DNA from: JBGSLN01 sp041740675
Lineage (GTDB): Bacteria > Pseudomonadota > Gammaproteobacteria > JBGSLN01
Assembly (NCBI GenBank): GCA_041740675.1
Contig: JBGSLN010000043.1
Location: 1-8,209 of the forward strand
DNA: 8,209 nucleotides
Direction of reading: 5' to 3'
A program made the position numbers and the translations under genes. Below the pieces are notes generated by a model, which searched no databases, was not told where the DNA came from, and saw only the letters and a list, made by a program, of their open reading frames with translations. Positions 1 to 6,443 of the stretch are shown piece by piece (within the stretch, counting starts at the first letter, position 1; every line of letters starts with the position of its first letter).

Positions 1-108
1 GTAGCACAAAAAGATAAACTCGATGTTGTATTATTAAAGCCAGCTGTAGTGTATGCTACTGATGCTACTGATGTAACACAGCAAGTGTTAGCTGCACTTC
101 CTAAATAA
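1..108 (+). CDS. skp: Skp/OmpH periplasmic chaperone, C-terminal end only
   Basis: The window opens inside a reading frame that gives 35 residues and a TAA stop. The end reads KLDVVLLKPAVVYATDATDV followed by a VLAALPK tail. This matches the usual Skp/OmpH C-terminus, where a strand containing a VL..AVLYA-type motif is followed by D(I/V)T..VL..L. Skp is a periplasmic holdase that keeps unfolded outer-membrane proteins soluble on the way to the BAM complex. The gene directly precedes lpxD in many gammaproteobacteria, as it does here. The N-terminal signal peptide and coiled-coil arms lie outside the window, so the call rests on the short tail plus gene order. Confidence 0.8.
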   Translation, partial: VAQKDKLDVVLLKPAVVYATDATDVTQQVLAALPK

Positions 109-127
109 TATTTTAAGTATACTTACT

Positions 128-165
128 AGCCATTCTTTAAAATTATTTAGAGAATGGCTTTTTTT
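128..165 (+). terminator. Intrinsic terminator between skp and lpxD
   Basis: AGCCATTCT at 128-136 pairs perfectly with AGAATGGCT at 151-159. The stem extends inward through a T-G wobble and four more pairs to about 14 bp, closing on a four-base loop at 142-145. Seven Ts follow at 159-165. This is a textbook Rho-independent terminator for the skp transcript. It ends only 12 bases before the lpxD start, so lpxD transcription must come from readthrough or from a promoter upstream of or inside the hairpin. Confidence 0.85.
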
Positions 166-177
166 ACTAAGCTAATT

Positions 178-1215
178 ATGCAAGTTTATACAATCGAAGA
201 GATATCAAAAAAACTTGGCGTTCCCTTTAAAGGTGATGGTGCTGTAAAGATTCATGGCGTTGCACCTTTAAAAACAGCCAAATTAGGACAAGCAAGTTTT
301 TTAGATGCCTTGAAATATCGAAAATATTTACTATCAACAGAAGCCTCTTTAATCATTCTAAGTGAGAAATTGCTAGCAGAATGTTCAACCAATGTATTAA
401 TTACCAATAATCCACATTTTGTGTTTGCAAAACTTGCAGGCCTATTTCAACAATTACCAATTCGTTCGGTGGGAATTCATCCTACTGCCGTGATAGAAGA
501 AAATGTGGTAGTAGCTAAATCAGCTAGCATTGGAGCACATTGTGTCATCGGAGCAGGCACGATGATTGGTGAAAATACAATTATCGAGGCCGGAGTGATT
601 ATTGGTGAGAATTGTAAAATTGGTGCAGATTGTCGCATTTGGGCCAATGTAACTATTTATTATGGTGTTGTTTTAGGTAAAAAAGTTCAGATTCATAGTG
701 GTGCTGTGATTGGTTCTGATGGATTTGGACTTGCTCAATCACCCTTAGGTTGGGAAAAAGTACCCCAGCTAGGATCAGTACTTATTCATGATGATGTTGA
801 GATAGGTGCAAATACTACTATTGACAGAGGTACCTTAGATATAACTGAGATTGGTCGTGGAAGTAAGTTAGATAATCAAATTCAAGTTGGCCATAATGTC
901 AAAATTGGTGAACATACTGTGATTGCGGGGTGCACCGGTATTGCGGGAAGTACCAAAATTGGTAATTATTGTATGATTGGTGGTGCCGTTGGAATTAATG
1001 GACATATTGAAATTTGTGATAAAGTAATTATTGCAGCCATGTCAGGGGTTACTAAATCAATTACAACAGAAGGTATTTATAGCGCTTCATTTCCTGCTAT
1101 TCCAATTAATGAATGGCGTAAACAGGCAGTTGCTATCAGACATGTTGATAAACTTACGGAAACGGTTAAAAAGCTAGAACAGTTATTAATGACTGAAAAA
1201 ACAGCAATTGATTAG
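178..1215 (+). CDS. lpxD: LpxD, UDP-3-O-(3-hydroxyacyl)glucosamine N-acyltransferase
   Basis: LpxD transfers a 3-hydroxyacyl chain from acyl-ACP to the 2-amine of UDP-3-O-acyl-glucosamine, the third step of lipid A synthesis, in the cytoplasm. The 345-residue protein has the family's N-terminal uridine-binding domain (about 1-100). A left-handed beta-helix of hexapeptide repeats follows (about 100-290, many IG-x-x-x-x-I units), then a helical C-terminus. The catalytic His is H239 in QIQVGHNVKIG, the same number as in E. coli. The ATG at 178 (MQVYTIEE) is chosen over an in-frame ATG at 154, because 154 lies inside the terminator hairpin and would add eight residues absent from the family. The Shine-Dalgarno site is weak. 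The TAG stop is followed nine bases later by an in-frame TAA. fabZ starts 22 bases downstream. Confidence 0.96.
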   Translation: MQVYTIEEISKKLGVPFKGDGAVKIHGVAPLKTAKLGQASFLDALKYRKYLLSTEASLIILSEKLLAECSTNVLITNNPHFVFAKLAGLFQQLPIRSVGIHPTAVIEENVVVAKSASIGAHCVIGAGTMIGENTIIEAGVIIGENCKIGADCRIWANVTIYYGVVLGKKVQIHSGAVIGSDGFGLAQSPLGWEKVPQLGSVLIHDDVEIGANTTIDRGTLDITEIGRGSKLDNQIQVGHNVKIGEHTVIAGCTGIAGSTKIGNYCMIGGAVGINGHIEICDKVIIAAMSGVTKSITTEGIYSASFPAIPINEWRKQAVAIRHVDKLTETVKKLEQLLMTEKTAID

Positions 1216-1225
1216 ATGTTATTTT

Positions 1226-1232
1226 AAAGAGG
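1226..1232 (+). promoter_or_regulatory. Ribosome binding site of fabZ
   Basis: AAAGAGG lies five bases before the ATG at 1238. It settles that start against an upstream in-frame TTG at 1208, which would overlap lpxD and add ten residues before the usual FabZ N-terminus. Confidence 0.7.
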
Positions 1233-1237
1233 CAAAG

Positions 1238-1684
1238 ATGGATATAAATAAAATTCTAAGTCATCTTCCACATCGTTATCCATTCTTATTAGTGGATAGA
1301 GTTTTAGAGGTTGAGCCTGGAAAATCAATAAAAGCATTAAAAAATGTCACGATCAATGAACCATTTTTTGAGGGGCATTTTCCAGAAATGCCAGTAATGC
1401 CAGGTGTTTTGATGTTAGAGGCATTAGCACAGACAGCTGGAATTTTAGCAGGTGCAACTTCTGAGAAAGTTGAAAAAAGTCGTTCTGTGATTTATTTTGC
1501 TGGGATAGACGATGCTAGATTTAAAAGAATTGTATACCCCGGTGATCAGTTGATTATGACCGTAGAATTATTACAGGTTAAACGTGATATTTGGAAATTT
1601 AGCAGTCGTGCAACAGTGGAGGGAGAACTCGCGTGTTCAGCACAATTGTTAGCAGCCCGAAGAGATATAAAAGTTGAGAACTAA
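1238..1684 (+). CDS. fabZ: FabZ, 3-hydroxyacyl-ACP dehydratase
   Basis: FabZ dehydrates 3-hydroxyacyl-ACP to trans-2-enoyl-ACP in fatty acid elongation. It competes with LpxA and LpxD for the same 3-hydroxyacyl-ACPs, which fits its place between them. The protein has 148 residues (about 150 is usual) and a single hot-dog fold. The signature FEGHFPEMPVMPG carries catalytic His47, and GVLMLEALAQ carries catalytic Glu61; the 14-residue spacing equals that of E. coli His54/Glu68. The N-terminal helix MDINKILSHLPHRYPFLLVD is typical. The gene starts 22 bases after lpxD and ends 16 bases before lpxA, so it is surely in the same operon. Confidence 0.97.
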   Translation: MDINKILSHLPHRYPFLLVDRVLEVEPGKSIKALKNVTINEPFFEGHFPEMPVMPGVLMLEALAQTAGILAGATSEKVEKSRSVIYFAGIDDARFKRIVYPGDQLIMTVELLQVKRDIWKFSSRATVEGELACSAQLLAARRDIKVEN

Positions 1685-1689
1685 AGAGC

Positions 1690-1695
1690 GAGAAG
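1690..1695 (+). promoter_or_regulatory. Ribosome binding site supporting the GTG start of lpxA
   Basis: GAGAAG at 1690-1695, with AAAGAG just upstream at 1683-1688, precedes GTG at 1701 by five bases. It favours that GTG over an in-frame TTG at 1674 inside the end of fabZ. Confidence 0.55.
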
Positions 1696-1700
1696 TAAAA

Positions 1701-2474
1701 GTGATTAGTGAACATGCAATAATTGATGCCTCAGCAAAGCTTGCTGCTAATGTCGAAGTTGGTCCTTGGAGCGTTATCGGACCTGATGTGGAAATTGATT
1801 CGGGTACTGTGATTGGTCCACACGTCGTTATTAAAGGCCCAACAAAAATTGGTAAAAATAATAGAATCTACCAGTTTGTGTCACTGGGTGAAGTGCCGCA
1901 ATCGATTAATTATAAAAACGAACCGACCCAACTCATCATCGGTGATAATAATGTAATTAGAGAATTTTGTACTCTTAATCGCGCAACGGCTGATGGAGCA
2001 ACAGGCGTGACTCGCATTGGCAACAGAAACTTTTTGATGTCTTATGTACATATTGCACATGATTGTCAGATTGGAAATGATATTGTTTTTGCAAATAATG
2101 CTTCGCTGTCAGGGCATGTTATAGCAGAAGATTTTTGTGTATTTGGGGGGTTTTCTGCGGTACATCAACGTTGCCACATTGGTTCATACAGTTTTGTTTC
2201 TGGTGAAACAAGTGTGGGTAAAGATGTTCCACCCTATGTATTAGTTTCAGGTCATCCGGCAAAAGTATTTGGACTCAATTTAGTTGGGTTAAAACGACGT
2301 GGTTTTTCGGAAGGGCAGTTAGTTAATCTGAAACATGCATATAATATTATTTATCGCAAAGGATTAACTACTCAAAAAGCGATTGCAGAACTTGAAATAC
2401 TATTGCCTGAGCAGCCAGAGGTACGATTGTTGATTGATTCATTAAATAACTCTACACGCGGTATTGTTCGTTAA
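1701..2474 (+). CDS. lpxA: LpxA, UDP-N-acetylglucosamine (or UDP-GlcNAc3N) O/N-acyltransferase
   Basis: LpxA performs the first committed step of lipid A synthesis, acylating the 3-position of UDP-GlcNAc from 3-hydroxyacyl-ACP. The 257-residue protein (E. coli 262) is a hexapeptide beta-helix trimer subunit with a helical C-terminus carrying GLKRRGFS. Catalytic His120 (E. coli His125) sits in VHIAHDC. His117, His139 and His155 match E. coli His122, His144 and His160. Gly168 aligns with E. coli Gly173, the acyl-length ruler, consistent with a long acyl chain. Three E. coli active-site positions differ: Asp74 is Ser68, Lys76 is Asn70 and His99 is Asn93. The start is GTG at 1701 (MISEHAIIDA), matching the family N-terminus. 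A TTG at 1674 would add nine residues and overlap fabZ. No intrinsic terminator follows. Confidence 0.95.
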   Translation: MISEHAIIDASAKLAANVEVGPWSVIGPDVEIDSGTVIGPHVVIKGPTKIGKNNRIYQFVSLGEVPQSINYKNEPTQLIIGDNNVIREFCTLNRATADGATGVTRIGNRNFLMSYVHIAHDCQIGNDIVFANNASLSGHVIAEDFCVFGGFSAVHQRCHIGSYSFVSGETSVGKDVPPYVLVSGHPAKVFGLNLVGLKRRGFSEGQLVNLKHAYNIIYRKGLTTQKAIAELEILLPEQPEVRLLIDSLNNSTRGIVR

Positions 2475-2553
2475 CTGATATAAAATTTTATTGTCATTAG
2501 CAGAATATTATGATAATAATAAATGATTAGTAGCAATCGTTAGAGATATTCTT

Positions 2554-2673
2554 ATGAAATCCACTCCTTTATCGGCAGCATTTGTTAAAGGTATACTTAA
2601 TTCTTGTTGTGCTCTTAGTAATTCTGTTGTTGCATCTAGTTATTTAATTATTATCCAAATTATTCTGCCTTAG
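2554..2673 (+). CDS. Possible small hydrophobic ORF, or remnant of a longer one
   Basis: An ATG preceded at seven bases by AGAGA opens 39 codons ending in TAG. The product begins MKSTPLSAAFVKG, continues with a Ser/Cys/Val-rich stretch and ends SSYLIIIQIILP, a possible membrane segment. I do not recognise it. After the TAG the same frame runs 17 more codons (AEFDYTWRGFTPPIKYS) to a TAA at 2725-2727, and that part looks more like a soluble protein. It may be a genuine small membrane protein, a decayed gene or chance. The stop codon lies in the centre of the 2662-2680 inverted repeat. Confidence 0.2.
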   Translation: MKSTPLSAAFVKGILNSCCALSNSVVASSYLIIIQIILP

Positions 2674-2680
2674 GCAGAAT
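2662..2680. repeat. Perfect 9-bp inverted repeat (hairpin)
   Basis: ATTCTGCCT, one central T, then AGGCAGAAT form a perfect palindrome around 2671. As RNA it would fold with about eight pairs and a three-base loop. Neither side has the long T-run of an intrinsic terminator, so it may be an operator for a dimeric regulator, a weak RNA structure or chance. Confidence 0.45.
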
Positions 2681-2751
2681 TCGACTATACCTGGCGAGGT
2701 TTTACGCCCCCAATCAAATATTCCTAATAAACAATACATTCAAGTTTTCAC

Positions 2752-2780
2752 TTGTTTTGAAAATAGGCTAATCCTAAAAC
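2752..2780 (+). promoter_or_regulatory. Weak candidate sigma-70 promoter for the transporter
   Basis: TTGTTT (2752-2757) and TAAAAC (2775-2780) are separated by 17 bases and lie about 40 bases before the transporter start. Matches to consensus are only three and four of six, so this is a guess supported mainly by spacing and place. Confidence 0.2.
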
Positions 2781-2818
2781 TCATCGGGGTTAAGCATATT
2801 AAAAATGTGAGGTGTTCA

Positions 2819-4288
2819 ATGGATCAAAATAGTCAACGACAGCCCAAAACATTGTGGTTGTTAACCTGGTGTTACTCGTTATTTATGGCTGCATTTGGTG
2901 GAATTTTAGCTTCGTTAGTTCTATATCAAACTAAAGAATTACACATGACAACTTCAACAGCGTATGGCGTATTTGCTGCTGCAATGGCCTTGTTATGGAT
3001 CTTACCTTTAGGTGGTGGATTTGCCGCTAGTAAACTGGGTTATAAACAGGCAACAAATTTAGGTTTGATTGTTTGCGGAATTGGTATGGCTTGTTTTTGC
3101 TTTAGTAGCACAAATCTTATGTATGTGGGATTAGCCTTATTTGTGGTAGGGAATGCATTATTCACTCCAGCTGTTTGGTGCATGATCGATTTTTGCTATC
3201 ACAAAGAGAGCAATTTACGAGAAGCAGGATTTACTTTATTTTATTTGTATTTTAATTTAGGTGCAGTATTAGGTATTTTTATAGGAGGTTGGCTAGCTGA
3301 TACTTATAGTTTTGCTGTGGAATTTGCGTTAGATAGTATCTGCATATTTATTGCATTCATTTTATTATTGTCTCTACAAAAAAGAATAGTGCCTTATCCT
3401 GGACGTTCTATAGAGGCGCAAATTCAATTAGGGAAGGTGGCAAACCCTGCCGTGTTATTGCTGCTTACTGTTGTGTTTACTGTGATCACTCTATTTTTAT
3501 TTCAATATTTAACCGTCAATAATGTATTGATGTTTTTATTAATGGCAATAATGTGTGTGGTACTATGGAGAATTGCACACAAACAAGCTACTCCATTAGC
3601 TAAAAATAAATTAATAGCCTTTATTTTTATGGCGATTATAGCAATTGCCTTTTGGACATTATATTCATTAGAACCCTCATTTTTATCAGTTTTCATACAA
3701 AATAATGTCGACACTCGTTTCTTAGGTATTAATATCCCAGCGAGTTCATTTTTTGCATTTGATGGAGTGTTTGTTATTTTAGTTGGGTTAGTTTTAAGCC
3801 GTGTATGGCTTTATTTAAGCAAGAAAAATAAGAATCCATCCTTATCAATAAAATTTGCAGGATCGTTAGTCATTATTGGTTTAGGTTTTGCTTTTATAGC
3901 AGTCATGATTATTTTTAATGGCAATCATCATTTATTGCCTGCATATGTCATTGTTATTGCATATGCAATATTTTCTACGGGTGAGTTAATGGTAAGTCCA
4001 TTAGGTATTTCAATGGTAGGTAGTTTAGCACCTGCGGGTCAAGAAGGTCTGATGATGGGATTTTGGCAGCTGAGCACAGGAATTGGTGGCGTGGTATCAG
4101 GATATATTGCTACCTGGCCAAATTTACCAGATGTCGCATCGCCATTGATGCAATCAAATCCAATATATATCAAAACTTTTTTCTTTGTTGGATTAGGATC
4201 TGTGCTCTTGGGAATAATCGTATTGCTTTTCTCTGCCAAACTGAATAAGCTGATGAAAGAAGCTCCTTATAAAGTGCCTCAGATTTAA
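2819..4288 (+). CDS. Divergent POT/PTR2-family (major facilitator) transporter
   Basis: This 489-residue inner-membrane protein has about 12-14 hydrophobic segments and resembles the proton-coupled oligopeptide transporters. Supporting family motifs are VGNALFTP (110-117), AGFTLFYLYFNLGAVLG (136-152), FWTL (278-281), GINIPASSF (303-311), and STGELMVSPLGISMVGSLAP (386-405) with GLMMGFWQLSTGIGG (410-424). The C-terminal half is canonical, including Glu389. The N-terminal half lacks family-defining residues: the TM1 ExxERFSYYG motif reads YSLFMAAFGG (19-28), and the TM4 lysine of GNGLFKP is Thr116. Peptide transport is therefore uncertain and the substrate unknown. The ATG at 2819 has GAGG at 2809-2812; a GTG at 2807 would place that site inside the gene. 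It is separated from lpxA by 344 bases and converges on lpxB. Confidence 0.85.
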   Translation: MDQNSQRQPKTLWLLTWCYSLFMAAFGGILASLVLYQTKELHMTTSTAYGVFAAAMALLWILPLGGGFAASKLGYKQATNLGLIVCGIGMACFCFSSTNLMYVGLALFVVGNALFTPAVWCMIDFCYHKESNLREAGFTLFYLYFNLGAVLGIFIGGWLADTYSFAVEFALDSICIFIAFILLLSLQKRIVPYPGRSIEAQIQLGKVANPAVLLLLTVVFTVITLFLFQYLTVNNVLMFLLMAIMCVVLWRIAHKQATPLAKNKLIAFIFMAIIAIAFWTLYSLEPSFLSVFIQNNVDTRFLGINIPASSFFAFDGVFVILVGLVLSRVWLYLSKKNKNPSLSIKFAGSLVIIGLGFAFIAVMIIFNGNHHLLPAYVIVIAYAIFSTGELMVSPLGISMVGSLAPAGQEGLMMGFWQLSTGIGGVVSGYIATWPNLPDVASPLMQSNPIYIKTFFFVGLGSVLLGIIVLLFSAKLNKLMKEAPYKVPQI

Positions 4289-4297
4289 AGTGAAGTG

Positions 4298-4317
4298 TCC
4301 AGGCTGTTAGGCCTGGA
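4298..4317. terminator. Hairpin between convergent transporter and lpxB genes
   Basis: TCCAGGC (4298-4304) and GCCTGGA (4311-4317) form a perfect GC-rich stem around a six-base loop that contains the lpxB stop codon. It lies ten bases past the transporter stop. It could serve both transcripts as a terminator, but neither strand has a clear T-run, so function is uncertain. Confidence 0.4.
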
Positions 4318-5437
4318 TCAATTCAACAACAACACTCCCAATATCTTCTGCTGGATAACTGTCAAATTCATTGCGTAAATTTTTAAAATCGTTTATTTGA
4401 ATATTGCGATAATTTTTATCTTCAAGCAGCTTTATAATTTCAGTAGATAAGGTTTCTGCATTAGCGTCGTGTTGAATAAATTCTTTAGCAATTTTTTTTC
4501 GAGATACAATATTGCATAATCCAAACGTGTCAATTTTTATTAATATCCGACCGATGCAATAACTTAAAGCATTTATTTTATATAAGATTGCGAAAGGGAC
4601 TCCCATTAATGCCACTTCAAGAGTAACGGTGCCGGAAACACACAGGGCAGCATCAGTAATTTGCAAAAGATTATAAAGTTGGTTGGGAATAATTTTTACA
4701 TCTAACTGATGATGGGTGATAGCTGGTTGAAGTTGTTCAGGAGAAAAATGATTAGCGATTGGAATAATAAATTGCACTGACGGAAATTTATTTTTGATTT
4801 TAACAGCAGTTTCTAAAATTGTTTCAAAAATTAACTTCAATTCACTTTTACGACTACCAGGCAACAATGCGACAATAGGTTTATTAGGATCTAAATTAAA
4901 AAGTTCATAAGCTTCAGTTTTGCTTAGGTTAGGTCTGACTTGTTGTAGCAATGGATTGCCAACATAACAGGCATTAACGTTATGCTTTCGATAAAATTCG
5001 ACTTCAAATGGAAAAATCACAGCAATTTTATTTACACAGTTTTTCATTATTTTAATTCGTCCTTGTTTCCATGCCCATAATTGTGGGCTGATAAAATATA
5101 AAACTTTGATATTGAGTTTTTTAGCTACTTTGGCGATTCTTAAATTAAAACCAGGATAATCGACTAGAATTAACAAATCAGGAGGGGAGTTATTTAAAAT
5201 TGATTTAATCATTTTGAATGCAGTTTTAATAACTTTAAAATGAGTCAATACTTCGAAAATACCAACTACTGCCAATTCTTTGTTATCCATAATAATATTA
5301 GCACCAGCAGCACGCATTTTATCACCACCGATACCTAAGAAATAAAGGTCAGAATTTTTTATTAAAGTTGCTTTAATCAGCTCCGCAGCATGTAAATCAC
5401 CTGAAGATTCTCCAGCTATGATTAACACTTTTTTCAA
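4307..5437 (-). CDS. lpxB: LpxB, lipid A disaccharide synthase
   Basis: LpxB is a peripheral inner-membrane GT19 glycosyltransferase. It joins UDP-2,3-diacylglucosamine to 2,3-diacylglucosamine-1-phosphate (lipid X). The 376-residue protein carries the family landmarks in order: AGESSGD (8-14), ELAVVGIFEVL (54-64), LVDYPGFN (91-98) with Asp93 matching E. coli Asp98, SPQLWAWKQGR (117-127), GNPL (160-163), LLPGSRKSEL (191-200) and SGTVTLE (268-274). The start is TTG at 5437-5435 (MKKVLIIAGES). Its last two bases are the first two of the upstream gene's TGA stop, and AGAGGAG lies eight bases before it, so translation is probably coupled. The gene is reversed relative to lpxA. Confidence 0.95.
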   Translation of the reverse strand: MKKVLIIAGESSGDLHAAELIKATLIKNSDLYFLGIGGDKMRAAGANIIMDNKELAVVGIFEVLTHFKVIKTAFKMIKSILNNSPPDLLILVDYPGFNLRIAKVAKKLNIKVLYFISPQLWAWKQGRIKIMKNCVNKIAVIFPFEVEFYRKHNVNACYVGNPLLQQVRPNLSKTEAYELFNLDPNKPIVALLPGSRKSELKLIFETILETAVKIKNKFPSVQFIIPIANHFSPEQLQPAITHHQLDVKIIPNQLYNLLQITDAALCVSGTVTLEVALMGVPFAILYKINALSYCIGRILIKIDTFGLCNIVSRKKIAKEFIQHDANAETLSTEIIKLLEDKNYRNIQINDFKNLRNEFDSYPAEDIGSVVVELIQA

Positions 5438-6414
5438 GCTAGAAACTCCTCTATCTCATCAGTTGTCTTTGGATGAAATTGGGTGTTAACTAACTCGGTA
5501 ATTTTAATCGCAGTTGCTAATGCTTTGCGGCCATCTTCACCTGTCACTGCCGCGGATTTATTATAGTGAACTGAATCTAAGAATGCAGTAATTTCATCAA
5601 GAATTGCATCGCCTTTTTCCAGCTGGCGTTCTTCAGTAAGAATTTCAGGAATGCCAGGAAACATTTCAGCTTCACCTTTCCGATGAATACTAATATGTTT
5701 TGTGTTTAGATCGAGAGTCATGTAATTATGCGGTTGAAAGATACGCATTCGCCGTTCAGCACGCATGCTGACTCTACTCGCAGTTACATTTGCCACACAA
5801 AAATTCTCAAATTCAATTCTAGCATTGGCAATATCAGTCTCGTTTGTCAAAATCGAAGCACCATTAGCACGAATGGATTTAATTGGAGATTTTACGATAC
5901 ACTGGATTAAATCAATATCATGAATCATTAAATCTAGCATTACGTTAACATCAGTGCCACGTGGATTAAAAGTAGAGAGGCGAGTAGATTCAATAAATTT
6001 TGGTTCACAGATATCTTTTTCAACAGCTTTTACTACATTATTGAATCGTTCAAGATGTCCAACTTGTAATAAGACCTTATGCTTTTTTGCAAGTTCAATT
6101 AAAATATCAGCTTCAGCGACAGTGGAAGTAATTGGTTTTTCTAATAGTACATGAATTCCATTTTCAATAAAAAACTTAGCAATTTCAAAATGAGTAAACG
6201 TCGGTGTGACAATACTTACAGCATCAACTTTGTTGACTAACTCTTTGTAGTTAGTGACAGGGGTCGTATGAAATTTTTCAGCAAATCCTTTTGCTATATC
6301 AGGCATAAGATCACATACCGCGACTAATTCAGCATTGCTGAGTAGCTGATATTTTTCTGCATGAAACTTACCTAGATAGCCAACCCCAATAACCGCACAT
6401 CGCAAAGGTTTCAT
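5434..6414 (-). CDS. Gfo/Idh/MocA oxidoreductase linked to lpxB, GnnA-like
   Basis: This is a 326-residue NAD(P)-dependent sugar oxidoreductase. The Rossmann domain begins AVIGVGYLGKFHAEKY (7-22). EKP (92-94) contains the family's active-site Lys93, and VGHLERFN (118-125) follows. The C-terminal domain has FNPRGTDVNVMLDLMIHDID (149-168), holding the Asp161/His165 pair, then ANARIEF (196-202), NVTASRVSMRAERRMRIFQP (209-228). These blocks mark the subgroup found beside lpxB in many Gram-negative genomes. Its characterised member, Acidithiobacillus GnnA, oxidises the 3-OH of UDP-GlcNAc before transamination by GnnB. The same role here is inferred: no GnnB-like aminotransferase is in the window. 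The ATG at 6414 has only a weak upstream GGA. Its TGA overlaps the lpxB start, so the two form one operon. Confidence 0.9.
   Translation of the reverse strand: MKPLRCAVIGVGYLGKFHAEKYQLLSNAELVAVCDLMPDIAKGFAEKFHTTPVTNYKELVNKVDAVSIVTPTFTHFEIAKFFIENGIHVLLEKPITSTVAEADILIELAKKHKVLLQVGHLERFNNVVKAVEKDICEPKFIESTRLSTFNPRGTDVNVMLDLMIHDIDLIQCIVKSPIKSIRANGASILTNETDIANARIEFENFCVANVTASRVSMRAERRMRIFQPHNYMTLDLNTKHISIHRKGEAEMFPGIPEILTEERQLEKGDAILDEITAFLDSVHYNKSAAVTGEDGRKALATAIKITELVNTQFHPKTTDEIEEFLA
5446..5452 (-). promoter_or_regulatory. Ribosome binding site of lpxB inside the upstream gene
   Basis: Read on the minus strand the site is AGAGGAG, eight bases before the TTG start of lpxB and within the last codons of the oxidoreductase. 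It is the strongest reason to accept a TTG start here, and no in-frame ATG lies nearby. Confidence 0.75.
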
Positions 6415-6443
6415 TTTTATTGTTCCAAAGATAAACTGCAGGT

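Larger units (their letters stand above)
2475..2818. other. Intergenic region between lpxA and the transporter
   Basis: This 344-base gap holds no convincing gene and no T-tracted terminator for lpxA. It contains a doubtful 39-codon ORF at 2554-2673, a perfect short inverted repeat at 2662-2680, and weak promoter-like hexamers. One candidate is TTGTCA at 2491-2496 with TAATAA at 2514-2519, 17 bases apart, in front of the small ORF. Another is TTGTTT at 2752-2757 with TAAAAC at 2775-2780, 17 bases apart, in front of the transporter. The region is AT-rich at the start and locally GC-rich near 2690-2712. It could be the remains of a lost gene or a long leader. Confidence 0.6.

Noticed and set aside
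154..177. Upstream ATG that would add eight residues to LpxD
   Set aside because: It lies in the 3' arm of the terminator hairpin, encodes residues not typical of the family, and lacks a ribosome site.
1674..1700. TTG start for lpxA overlapping the fabZ end
   Set aside because: The GTG at 1701 matches the family N-terminus and has a nearby purine-rich ribosome site.
2480..2491. 12-bp palindrome ATAAAATTTTAT after lpxA
   Set aside because: It is made only of A and T in an AT-rich gap and has no terminator features, so it is likely chance.
2807..2818. GTG start for the transporter
   Set aside because: The GAGG ribosome site would then fall inside the gene; the ATG at 2819 is correctly spaced from it.
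3502..4248. Short ORFs on both strands within the transporter gene (3502-3714 and 4039-4239 minus, 4063-4248 plus)
   Set aside because: They overlap a well-supported gene in other frames and show no family resemblance or ribosome site.
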